This document shows, piece by piece, positions 41,658-48,557 of a stretch of DNA of 64,000 nucleotides. The position numbers and the translations under genes were made by a program. This DNA is from Flagellimonas lutimaris (GTDB taxonomy: Bacteria; Bacteroidota; Bacteroidia; Flavobacteriales; Flavobacteriaceae): assembly GCF_003581615.1 (NCBI RefSeq), contig NZ_QXFH01000071.1, forward strand, positions 106,001-170,000. The letters are read 5' to 3'. The notes below the pieces were generated by a model. The model saw nothing but the letters and a program-made list of their open reading frames with translations. It had not been told where the DNA came from and did no database searches. Within the stretch, counting starts at the first letter, position 1. The number at the start of each line of letters is the position of its first letter.

Positions 41658-42200
41658 TTAATTCTCAGAATCCTCAACCTTATTCTCCTTAGTGGTAAAC
41701 AAGTTCGAAATCCTTTTATAATTGGTTAAAATTACAAACCCGATTAAAACGTTTAAACCAGAAATCACCCACCAATTATAATCTAATTGTTGGTCGAGCA
41801 TCAGGCCATCGATTTCATCAAGTCCGTTTGCCGAAATCTGTTTTTTGAATATCAAATAACAGTAGTTTAAAAATTGGGCAATGTTATCTGCAATCATTAA
41901 CAGTCCGATTAAAATCAAACCAAGTTTTAAAATCCCTTCCTCATTTAAATGAGAGGTATCAATATTTTTGGTATCAAAACCTTTCTCAAGGCGAAACAAC
42001 TTTATTATTCTGTCCGTTCCAAATAATAAAAGGAAAGCAATAACTCCAGTAATTAACAAGTAAAACAAACTTACCATCAAACTGAAGGAATAAAAGCCAC
42101 CTGAAAAAGAAATATTCGGAATCGAACGGAAGAGAGCCTCAATAAAACAATAAACCCCAAAGATTTTAATGATGGCTCTGAATAGGTCAGTTTTGGTCAT
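41658..42200 (-). CDS. Membrane protein, 180 residues, unknown
   Basis: From ATG 42200 the protein has four predicted transmembrane helices (IIKIFGVYCFIEALFRSI; GFYSFSLMVSLFYLLITGVIAFLLLF; GILKLGLILIGLLMIADNIAQF; WWVISGLNVLIGFVILTNY) and a charged acidic tail ending EDSEN. An open frame continues 78 codons upstream but that part overlaps the recombinase gene in another frame and is not credible. First cargo gene after the recombinase (82-bp gap without a repeat). No family recognised. Confidence 0.7.
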   Translation of the reverse strand: MTKTDLFRAIIKIFGVYCFIEALFRSIPNISFSGGFYSFSLMVSLFYLLITGVIAFLLLFGTDRIIKLFRLEKGFDTKNIDTSHLNEEGILKLGLILIGLLMIADNIAQFLNYCYLIFKKQISANGLDEIDGLMLDQQLDYNWWVISGLNVLIGFVILTNYKRISNLFTTKENKVEDSEN

Positions 42201-42282
42201 TGGTAGGTTATATGATTTGTTTAAATGTAGGAAATTTCTATAAATCAAAAATTGGGTTTTCGGTGAAAGGGGAGTAAAACAG

Positions 42283-42957
42283 TCAATCGGGTTTGATTTT
42301 CTTCTTGTGCTTTTTGCAATAAGCTTTGTCCATATCCTGTCTCTTGTCCCAAAATAGATTTCCACATTCAATACACTTTCTTCTGCCTTGATATGCCAAA
42401 TATTTATAGAGGGTCTTTTTAGAGCCAACATCAATGAGTTTCATGATTTCCTCAATACTCAACTTGTTATCTCTATAGTAACGTTCTGCCAGCATGGCTT
42501 TATGTAAAGCTTGTTTGCTAAGTCCAGGTTTTCTTCCGATTTTCAAGCCACGCCTTCTTGAACTTTCCAATCCAGCCCTTGTCCGTTCTATAATGATGTC
42601 CCGTTCCAATTGGGCAACCGAAGCAAACAAGTTGAAGATAAACCTGCCGTGTGGGGATGTCGTATCAATGAAATTCTCCTGAATGCTCTTGAAGTGGATT
42701 CCCTGTTGTTCGAAGTCCTCGATGAGTTTGGTCAGGTGCGAAAGGCTTCTAGCGATTCGGTCCAGTTTCCAGACCACTATGGTATCTCCGTCCCTCACAT
42801 ATTTTAAAAGTTTGCTCAAGCTCTTCCGCACTTCCTTGGTGCTCGATACTTTGTCCGTGTAAATGTTCTTTTGTGGAATCCCTTCTTTCAGCAATGCATC
42901 CAATTGAAGGTCCAAACTTTGTTCCATGGTACTCACCCGTGCATATCCAAAAACCAT
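42283..42957 (-). CDS. Small serine recombinase (resolvase/invertase) with Cys/His tail
   Basis: A 224-residue resolvase/invertase-family recombinase. Catalytic domain: GYARVSTMEQSLDLQ with nucleophile Ser9 and Arg7; KLDRIARS with Asp66, Arg67, Arg70; LERDIIIERTRAG with Glu118, Arg119. The E-helix and Hin-type helix-turn-helix (about 145-190: LSIEEIMKLIDVGSKKTLYKYL) follow. After it comes an extension with C195-x2-C198-x15-C214-x2-H217, a possible zinc knuckle, which ordinary Tn3/Hin resolvases lack. It stands at the head of the repeat-punctuated array and is transcribed in the same direction. It is the only recombinase in the window and the best candidate for moving the units. Confidence 0.88.
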   Translation of the reverse strand: MVFGYARVSTMEQSLDLQLDALLKEGIPQKNIYTDKVSSTKEVRKSLSKLLKYVRDGDTIVVWKLDRIARSLSHLTKLIEDFEQQGIHFKSIQENFIDTTSPHGRFIFNLFASVAQLERDIIIERTRAGLESSRRRGLKIGRKPGLSKQALHKAMLAERYYRDNKLSIEEIMKLIDVGSKKTLYKYLAYQGRRKCIECGNLFWDKRQDMDKAYCKKHKKKIKPD

Positions 42958-42963
42958 AACCTG

Positions 42964-42981
42964 AAAGTTTAAATTAACGTT
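42964..42981 (+). repeat. Inverted copy of the 18-bp repeat, upstream of recombinase
   Basis: AAAGTTTAAATTAACGTT on the plus strand, 16/18 to copy F, opposite in orientation to the array copies. It starts 7 bp above the recombinase ATG. A partial minus-strand likeness (TTAAAGTTCA) lies at 43014-43024. Confidence 0.55.
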
Positions 42982-43049
42982 AGAATGTAAACTATTTATT
43001 TAGTACGGGGAAATGAACTTTAACATACCAGTGGACTCGGTTAACAATG

Positions 43050-43067
43050 AATGTTCAATAAAACGGT
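43050..43067 (+). repeat. Second inverted copy of the repeat
   Basis: AATGTTCAATAAAACGGT on the plus strand, 16/18 to the D1 variant, 14/18 to the consensus. It may mark the right limit of the element; 43068-43170 shows no gene. Confidence 0.45.
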
Positions 43068-43173
43068 GGCTTAGAAACCCCTTTCATGCAACTAGAAATC
43101 GATATAAAGGCGAACGGAACGCAGTGGTTTGCCGCAAGCCACAAATTTGACACTCAGTTTTTGGTCAAAAAAG

Positions 43174-43203
43174 AAAAACCCTGTAAAGTACATTACAGGG
43201 TTT
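43174..43203 (-). terminator. tRNA-Lys terminator
   Basis: On the minus strand, AACCCTGTAA - short loop - TTACAGGGTT followed by TTTCTTTTTT, 25 bp after the tRNA. Confidence 0.85.
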
Positions 43204-43227
43204 GCTATCTTATGGTTTTTTAAAAAG

Positions 43228-43300
43228 TGACCTGACTGGGGCTCGAACCCAGGACCCTCTCCTTAAAAGGGAGATGCTCTACCAACTGAGCTATCAGGTC
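43228..43300 (-). tRNA. tRNA-Lys (TTT)
   Basis: Cloverleaf on the minus strand: acceptor GACCTGA/TCAGGTC, D-arm GCTCAGTTGGTAGAGC, anticodon loop CTTTTAA (anticodon TTT), T-arm GGGTTCGAGCC; discriminator A. The array ends about 160 bp from its 3' end. Confidence 0.95.
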
Positions 43301-43323
43301 TTCAAGTTGTGCTCAGCTGTTTG

Positions 43324-43365
43324 GCTAAGCGGGTGCAAATATAACATCAATAATTTATTTTCCAA
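43324..43365 (-). promoter_or_regulatory. tRNA-Lys promoter
   Basis: Minus strand: TTG (43365-43363), 19 bp, TATATTTG (43343-43336), matching the Bacteroidota sigma consensus. The -7 element and the next 12 bases (CACCCGCTTAGC) are identical to those of the rRNA promoter at 60694-60713. Confidence 0.8.
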
Positions 43366-43418
43366 GGTGAATTAATGATAAATTTGTGTTTTTTTGAAAT
43401 CGGATAAAATTCTCGAAA

Positions 43419-43931
43419 ATGAAAGTAGTTTTACTGGGATATATGGCAAGTGGAAAGTCGACCGTTGGACGATTGTTGGCCAGGCAATTAGGATTAGAGT
43501 TCATTGATTTGGATGAGTATATTGAGGAGCATCAAAAAAAATCCATTAAAAATATTTTTTCTGAAAAAGGTGAAATATTTTTTAGAAAACTTGAGCATCA
43601 AATGCTGTCCGAAGTTTTGGATAAGGAAGAGTCTATTGTCCTCTCAACAGGAGGGGGGACTCCATGTTATGGAAATAATATGGAAACCATTTTAAAAGAA
43701 TCAGACCTTTCTGTATATCTTAACTTGAGTATTCCAAGTTTGGTGGAAAGACTTTCAAAAGAAAAAGAAGATAGACCTTTAGTGAAAAACATTGGGGAGG
43801 AAGAACTGCCAGAATTTATTGGAAAGCATCTTTTTGAACGAAGGCCATACTATCTCCAAGCAAAGCATACCTTAGATTGTAACGGTATTGATGCAGAAAC
43901 AGCGGTAGAGCAAATCAAAAAATTACTCTAA
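43419..43931 (+). CDS. aroK: Shikimate kinase
   Basis: A 170-residue P-loop kinase, phosphorylating shikimate in aromatic amino acid synthesis. P-loop GYMASGKSTVG (7-17), shikimate-binding DLDEYIE (about 31-37), the IFSEKGEIFFRKLEHQML segment with the F.R..E motif (about 45-62), LSTGGGTPC (about 76-84) and RP in the lid (about 114). Normal length. A TAAATTTG element lies 33 bp upstream. Its 3' end overlaps the convergent PRTase gene by 9 bp. It is the first housekeeping gene right of the accessory region. Confidence 0.95.
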   Translation: MKVVLLGYMASGKSTVGRLLARQLGLEFIDLDEYIEEHQKKSIKNIFSEKGEIFFRKLEHQMLSEVLDKEESIVLSTGGGTPCYGNNMETILKESDLSVYLNLSIPSLVERLSKEKEDRPLVKNIGEEELPEFIGKHLFERRPYYLQAKHTLDCNGIDAETAVEQIKKLL

Positions 43932-44420
43932 GTAAACTGCATTGTTCTTAGGTTCAAACTCCACTTTAATATGTTCGTTTAGGGATGTTGAGAGTGATAT
44001 ACCCTTAAAATCTGCCTTAATAGGATATTTTTTATGGTTCCTGTTTACCAATACCGCCGTTTTTAACTGTTTTATCGGAGTCTTTAGAAAGTGATGGGTT
44101 CCATAGATCAATGTGGTTCCCGAGTTTAGTACATCATCAACCAAAACAATGGATTTATTAGTGTAATCCTCTACTTTAAGGGAAGTGCTGACCCCACTTT
44201 CCAAAGGATTCTTTTTGTCCATATCCACTTTGCATAAAATTATCTCCGCGTCTGTGATTTTTTTTAGGACAGTGATTATTTTCTTGGCGAAACTTTCTCC
44301 GCCACCATTAATTCCTGCAACCACGATTTCCTTTTCATCTACATTGGTTTCATAAATCTGGTAAGCGATTCGTTTTGCAATGTGCTGTATTTGATCGTGG
44401 GTAAGAATACGGTTTATCAT
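43923..44420 (-). CDS. Phosphoribosyltransferase (PyrR-like)
   Basis: A 165-residue type I PRTase. The PRPP loop reads IVLVDDVLNSGTTL (about 90-103) and the flexible loop region VDMDKKNPLES; N-terminal LTHDQIQHIAKRIAYQIYET and AGINGGGESFAKKI fit the PyrR/uracil-PRTase-like branch. Members bind PRPP and a pyrimidine or purine base; whether this one regulates pyr transcripts is unlikely to follow from sequence. It lies 36 bp after the S4-domain gene on the same strand, an arrangement common in flavobacteria. Confidence 0.88.
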   Translation of the reverse strand: MINRILTHDQIQHIAKRIAYQIYETNVDEKEIVVAGINGGGESFAKKIITVLKKITDAEIILCKVDMDKKNPLESGVSTSLKVEDYTNKSIVLVDDVLNSGTTLIYGTHHFLKTPIKQLKTAVLVNRNHKKYPIKADFKGISLSTSLNEHIKVEFEPKNNAVYLE

Positions 44421-44456
44421 AGTGCTTAATGCTTGGGTTAAAGATATAAAAACAGT

Positions 44457-44828
44457 TTATTCCGGTTCGTCGATAAAGTCGTCCAAATCTCGACGATCTT
44501 TTTTCGTAGGACGCCCCAAACCTTTTTTTCGATAATGCTTTTTGGCGTACTGTAGCAATTCATTGTGTTCAAAAGCTTCTTTTGGTGTGGTGTCTTTACG
44601 GTAAATATCCACCAATTTTGCCCCTACACGACTTTCTGGAATGTCCAAAACTGTAAGTCGATAATCAATTTGGTTTTTCCGAACAATAATTTTGTCCATT
44701 GGGAATACATCTCTGGATGGTTTAACAGCACTTCCATTGACTTTTACATGTCCTTTTTTCACAGCATTGGAGGCAATGCTTCGAGTTTTAAAGTATCTAA
44801 CGCACCAAAGGTACTTGTCTATTCGCAT
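44457..44828 (-). CDS. S4-domain RNA-binding protein (Hsp15-like)
   Basis: A 123-residue protein with an S4 domain at its N-terminus: MRIDKYLWCVRYFKTRSIASNAVKKGHVKVNGSAVKPSRDVF, then a basic tail with KKHYRKKGLGRPTKKDRRDLDDF. The layout matches Hsp15, a heat-shock protein that binds stalled 50S subunits carrying peptidyl-tRNA, and it should bind RNA in the cytoplasm. It lies upstream of the PRTase gene and divergent from the FKBP gene. Confidence 0.92.
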   Translation of the reverse strand: MRIDKYLWCVRYFKTRSIASNAVKKGHVKVNGSAVKPSRDVFPMDKIIVRKNQIDYRLTVLDIPESRVGAKLVDIYRKDTTPKEAFEHNELLQYAKKHYRKKGLGRPTKKDRRDLDDFIDEPE

Positions 44829-44906
44829 AGTCTTCGCAATTCTTTGTTAATGGACAAAGCAAAAATAATGGAAAATTGTATCTTGCGCGCCTAAATATCA
44901 GACTTG

Positions 44907-45854
44907 ATGAAGTACCGAGTTTTAGTTTTCTTATGTTTTGCAGCCACACTCTTATCGTGTAACAAAGATGATGATGATGATGTTGTTGTGGTGCCACCAA
45001 GCTTGTTAAGTGATGTTGCACCGGAAGACGACGAAACCATTAGGGAGTTTTTGAGCACCCATTTTTACAATTATGAGGATTTTATTACCCTCCCAGAAGG
45101 GTTCGATTATAAAATTGTAATCGATACGATAGCTGGTGAAAATGCGGACAAAAGACCATTGATTGAAGATGCCTCGGCCATCACACTTAATGTTTCTTCA
45201 AGTCATTTAGCTTTAGGCGAAGATGAAGAGGATATACCACATACTTACTATTTTATACAGGTTAGAGAAGGTGAAGGTGGGAGTCCAACCTACGCAGACT
45301 CTACCTTGGTAAGGTATCAAGGGTCAGCCTTGGACGGAACTTTATTTGATGAGAGTCAAGATTTTGTGTGGCAAGAACTTCCATCAACTTATAGAGGGTA
45401 TGGAGATGGAATTTCTAATTTGAAGGCAGGAACTTCAGATCAGGTAGTTGAAAATCCAGATGGGACCTATCAGGTTACAAACAGCGGTTTGGGTATAATT
45501 GTAATGCCTTCAGGTTTGGCGGCGTTTAACAGGTCTGTAGGTGCTGCTGGTACGTATGCTCCTATCCTTTTTAAAGTAGAACTTGGGTTGTTTGTTGAGA
45601 ATACAGATAGTGACAATGATGGTATTCCTTCCATTCAAGAGGATTTAAACAGCAATAGGTATCTAAAAGATGATAATACAAATGCAGATGAAGAACCTTT
45701 TAATCCTAGCCCAAATTATTTGGACGCTGATGATGATGGCGATGGAGTTTCCACGCGGAATGAGATAACAGATGAAAATGGGATTATTATCTTCCCTTAT
45801 CCAGATTCAAACGGTGATGGAACTCCCGATTACTTGGATCCGGATACCAACTAA
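44907..45854 (+). CDS. FKBP-type peptidyl-prolyl isomerase, lipoprotein with acidic repeats
   Basis: From ATG 44907 a 315-residue lipoprotein (MKYRVLVFLCFAATLLSC, Cys18, then KDDDDD). Middle part about 130-230 is the FKBP domain (YADSTLVRYQGSALDGTLFD ... GIIVMPSGLAAFN). The C-terminus has calcium-binding-like Asp repeats DSDNDGIPS, DADDDGDGVS, DSNGDGTPDYLDPD, as in thrombospondin type 3 repeats. Its role is folding of envelope proteins in the periplasm or on the surface. The FKBP loop is long and partly unusual, so activity is inferred from the family. A TTG codon directly before the ATG is the other possible start. Confidence 0.88.
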   Translation: MKYRVLVFLCFAATLLSCNKDDDDDVVVVPPSLLSDVAPEDDETIREFLSTHFYNYEDFITLPEGFDYKIVIDTIAGENADKRPLIEDASAITLNVSSSHLALGEDEEDIPHTYYFIQVREGEGGSPTYADSTLVRYQGSALDGTLFDESQDFVWQELPSTYRGYGDGISNLKAGTSDQVVENPDGTYQVTNSGLGIIVMPSGLAAFNRSVGAAGTYAPILFKVELGLFVENTDSDNDGIPSIQEDLNSNRYLKDDNTNADEEPFNPSPNYLDADDDGDGVSTRNEITDENGIIIFPYPDSNGDGTPDYLDPDTN

Positions 45855-45870
45855 TAAAATGATATTAAAT

Positions 45871-45905
45871 AAAAAAACCCCTGTTGCAGCAACAGGGGTT
45901 TTTTT
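45871..45905. terminator. Bidirectional terminator
   Basis: ACCCCTGTTG-cag-CAACAGGGGT with A7 before and T7 after; serves the FKBP gene (plus) and the barrel protein gene (minus, stop 45922). Confidence 0.9.
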
Positions 45906-45921
45906 CTACTTAAAATATATG

Positions 45922-46533
45922 TTACAATTTGAGTGATAACGCAAAAATAATTTGGGAAGGTCTCGAATCTACCCTTCCTTCAACATTGGCAACATTGGTG
46001 TCGATAAATTCGGCTTCGTTCTCCGAGAAACCTCTCTCATACCTTACATCCAATCCTACTTTGCCCAGGTTAACGCCTACACCGGCATTAAGACCTACCG
46101 TAAAGTCGTTCTTTACATCTTCGACCTGTAAGTCGCCCAAATCATTGTTTAGTGTATATTGAAAAGCAGGCCCCGCAAAAATGTGCAGAGGACCAATTAG
46201 CTTATATCCCAAAAGTACGGGCATATCTAATTTTGAAACATCGTAATCTTGTGAATTACCATCTACATCATACGAACTTTTTGTTTTGGAATATACCAAC
46301 TCTGGTCTTAGGTAAATCTTTGGAAAATCCAATTTTCCCCAAAATCCAAAATGGTAACCTGTCTTACCTTCAGCTCCTTCGACAATATCTTGTCCTCCAT
46401 CTCCAACAGAACTGATGAGGTCACCGTTCTTGTTGTAGGATAATCCGGCTTTGACACCAAAACCTGAGCCGCTTTGAGCCATTACAGCAGAACCAATTAA
46501 GGCAAATACTGCTACTAGAAAAGTTTTTTTCAT
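45922..46533 (-). CDS. Outer-membrane beta-barrel protein (PorT-like)
   Basis: A 203-residue protein with signal peptide MKKTFLVAVFALIGSAVMAQ and alternating beta strands (GFGVKAGLSYNKNG, GYHFGFWGKLDF, YLRPELVYSKTKSSYD, LGYKLIGPLHIFAGPAFQY, VGLNAGVGVNLGKVGLDVRYERG, QIIFALSLKL ending in Leu). This is the PorT/OMP_b-brl family of eight-stranded barrels. Function unknown; likely an abundant small porin-like or adhesion protein. It is a single gene between a terminator and the transketolase pair. Confidence 0.88.
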   Translation of the reverse strand: MKKTFLVAVFALIGSAVMAQSGSGFGVKAGLSYNKNGDLISSVGDGGQDIVEGAEGKTGYHFGFWGKLDFPKIYLRPELVYSKTKSSYDVDGNSQDYDVSKLDMPVLLGYKLIGPLHIFAGPAFQYTLNNDLGDLQVEDVKNDFTVGLNAGVGVNLGKVGLDVRYERGFSENEAEFIDTNVANVEGRVDSRPSQIIFALSLKL

Positions 46534-46585
46534 ACGTGTTATTTTAAAAGGTTGAAGATACCCCTAAAGGGATATCTCATCGAAA

Positions 46586-47539
46586 CTATTTACGTTTCAA
46601 CACTTTTAAAACGGCAGCTTCTATGGCTTTATTGTTCAACCCGTACTTCTCCATAAGTTGTTCTGGGGTTCCGCTTTCACCAAAGGTATCTTGCGTGGCC
46701 ACAAACTCTTGAGGGGTAGGGTGGTGGGTTGCCAATACACGGGCAACACTTTCTCCAAGTCCACCTAAATAATTGTGTTCTTCGGCAGTTACCACACAAC
46801 CTGTTTTCTTAACAGAATCCAAAATCGCTTTATCGTCCAATGGTTTTATGGTGTGTATATTAATTACTTCTGCGGAAATCCCTTGGTTTTCCAAACTCTC
46901 GGCAGCAAGTAGTGCTTGCCATACCAAATGTCCTGTAGCAATAATGGTAACGTCGGTACCTTCATTAAGCATAAGGGCTTTGCCGATTTCAAATTTTTGG
47001 TCTACAGGGGTAAAGTTCGCCACTTTTGGTCTTCCAAAACGCAAATAAACCGGGCCATGGTGTTCTGCTATGGCAATGGTTGCTGCTTTGGTCTGGTTAA
47101 AATCACATGGATTGATAACGGTCATACCCGGTAACATCTTCATCAAACCGATGTCTTCTAAAATTTGGTGCGTTGCACCGTCTTCACCCAAGGTTAACCC
47201 AGCATGGGAAGCACATATTTTAACGTTTTTATCGGAATATGCAATAGATTGACGGATTTGGTCATACACACGGCCAGTTGCAAAGTTTGCAAAGGTAGAG
47301 GCAAAAGGGATTTTTCCACCAATGGTTAAACCAGCAGCGATGCCCATCATATTAGCTTCTGCTATACCTGTTTGAAAGAAACGTTCTGGGCTTTCTTTAA
47401 TAAAAGTTTCAATCTTAAGCGAGCCTACCAAATCAGCACAAAGTGCCACTACGTTTGGATTGGTCCTTCCCAGTTCCGTCATTCCCGCACCATATCCGCT
47501 TCGGGTATCTTGTTTTCCTTGATCTGTATATTTAGTCAT
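46586..47539 (-). CDS. Transketolase, C-terminal subunit
   Basis: A 317-residue protein covering the pyrimidine-binding and C-terminal domains: GMTELGRTNPNVVALCADL, SPERFFQTGIAEANMMGIAAGLTIGG (with the catalytic Glu), FATGRVYDQIRQSIAYSD, HAGLTLGEDGATHQ, YLRFGRP. It works with the N-terminal subunit encoded 16 bp upstream, together converting sugar phosphates of the pentose pathway with TPP; this links the xylose genes of the left half to central metabolism. Split transketolases are usual in flavobacteria. Confidence 0.95.
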   Translation of the reverse strand: MTKYTDQGKQDTRSGYGAGMTELGRTNPNVVALCADLVGSLKIETFIKESPERFFQTGIAEANMMGIAAGLTIGGKIPFASTFANFATGRVYDQIRQSIAYSDKNVKICASHAGLTLGEDGATHQILEDIGLMKMLPGMTVINPCDFNQTKAATIAIAEHHGPVYLRFGRPKVANFTPVDQKFEIGKALMLNEGTDVTIIATGHLVWQALLAAESLENQGISAEVINIHTIKPLDDKAILDSVKKTGCVVTAEEHNYLGGLGESVARVLATHHPTPQEFVATQDTFGESGTPEQLMEKYGLNNKAIEAAVLKVLKRK

Positions 47540-47555
47540 TGTGTCTTTTTAAAAA

Positions 47556-48401
47556 TTAGTAATCGCCTAAAGTTTCTGGGTTTTGCTCCAATGCGGTAGC
47601 CAATTGCTCATCGCTTGGCGCTTTACCGTGCCATGCATGGGTATGCATCATAAAATCAACACCATTACCCATTTCAGTCTTCATAACAATACATACCGGT
47701 TTTCCTTTTCCGGTTCTGCTCTTGGCTTCATTTAAGCCAGCAATTACTTGCTCTAGGTCGTTTCCGTTTTCAATTTCCAAAACATCCCATCCAAAGACCT
47801 TGAATTTTTCGCCAACATCACCCAAGGGAAGAACATCTTTGGTAGCACCATCAATCTGTTGTCCATTACGGTCTACCGTGGCAATTAAATTATCTACTTT
47901 GTTACCTGCGGCATACATAATGGCCTCCCAGTTCTGGCCTTCTTGCAATTCACCATCACCATGCAAACTGAATACCAGGTGATTATCACCGTTCAGTTTC
48001 TTGGCAAGTGCAGCTCCAATGGCAACGGACATTCCTTGACCCAATGACCCAGAAGCTACACGTACGCCTGGCAATCCTTCATGGGTGGTAGGGTGACCCT
48101 GCAATCTGGAGTCAATAAGTCTAAAGGTGTTCAATTCTTCGATAGGGAAGTAACCTCTTCGGGCTAAAACACTATAAAAAACTGGAGAAATATGTCCATT
48201 GGAAAGGAAGAAGAGATCTTCTCCGATTCCATCCATATCAAATCCGTCCTTTAAATCCATTACCTCGTTGTAGAGTGCTACTAAAAACTCAGTACAGCCC
48301 AAAGAACCCCCTGGATGCCCCGAATTTACCTTATGGACCATTCGTAAAATGTCCCTTCTTACCTGTACTACCAGGTCCTGTAATTCTTGCGTGTTCGGCA
48401 T
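47556..48401 (-). CDS. Transketolase, N-terminal subunit
   Basis: A 281-residue TPP-binding subunit: VNSGHPGGSLGCTEFLVALY (about 22-41), LSNGHISPVFYSVLARRGYF, GSLGQGMSVAIGAALAKK, HGDGELQEGQNWEA (TPP/Mg motif, about 149-162) and DRNGQQIDGAT. It pairs with the downstream subunit. Cytoplasmic pentose phosphate enzyme. Confidence 0.95.
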   Translation of the reverse strand: MPNTQELQDLVVQVRRDILRMVHKVNSGHPGGSLGCTEFLVALYNEVMDLKDGFDMDGIGEDLFFLSNGHISPVFYSVLARRGYFPIEELNTFRLIDSRLQGHPTTHEGLPGVRVASGSLGQGMSVAIGAALAKKLNGDNHLVFSLHGDGELQEGQNWEAIMYAAGNKVDNLIATVDRNGQQIDGATKDVLPLGDVGEKFKVFGWDVLEIENGNDLEQVIAGLNEAKSRTGKGKPVCIVMKTEMGNGVDFMMHTHAWHGKAPSDEQLATALEQNPETLGDY

Positions 48402-48531
48402 TGTGTTTTTAATTTAGAATTCAAATGTAATGGCATTATTCGTGGAAAACAAGTGTTAAATACACATTTATTAAATGGCTTATGCTCAGAAACTTTATTT
48501 TTTTGTTAAGGAACAACGATACTGAGTTAGT

Positions 48532-48539
48532 TATATTTG
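48532..48539 (+). promoter_or_regulatory. -7 element of the tgt promoter
   Basis: TATATTTG, exact TAnnTTTG match, 18 bp before the tgt start. A TTG at 48503-48505 is 26 bp further up, longer than ideal, so the -33 box is not certain. Confidence 0.5.
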
Positions 48540-48557
48540 CGGTTCTAAAACTTACAA

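Larger units (their letters stand above)
37140..43067 (-). mobile_element. Cassette-like array with serine recombinase and 18-bp repeats
   Basis: Seven gene units on one strand (71-aa ORF, parDE, 95-aa, 167-aa, 341-aa, 504-aa and 180-aa ORFs), each ended by a direct copy of AAAGTTCAAATAAACGAT at or just after the stop codon, with a small serine recombinase at the upstream end and inverted copies beyond it. Repeats lie at 37140, 37359, 38009, 38341, 38885, 39970 and 41637. Gaps between a repeat and the next start are 0-110 bp. The genes are AT-rich compared with the ferredoxin oxidoreductase genes to the left. The layout is like an integron array, but no tyrosine integrase and no long hairpin attC site is present. 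That the recombinase acts on these sites is inference. Confidence 0.55.

Noticed and set aside
42201..42434. 78-codon N-terminal extension of the 180-residue membrane protein
   Set aside because: It overlaps the 3' end of the recombinase gene in another frame and is not membrane-like; ATG 42200 starts directly before the first helix region.
37140..42981. CRISPR array
   Set aside because: The repeats are spaced 0.2-1.7 kb apart with genes between them; no regular short spacers and no cas gene.
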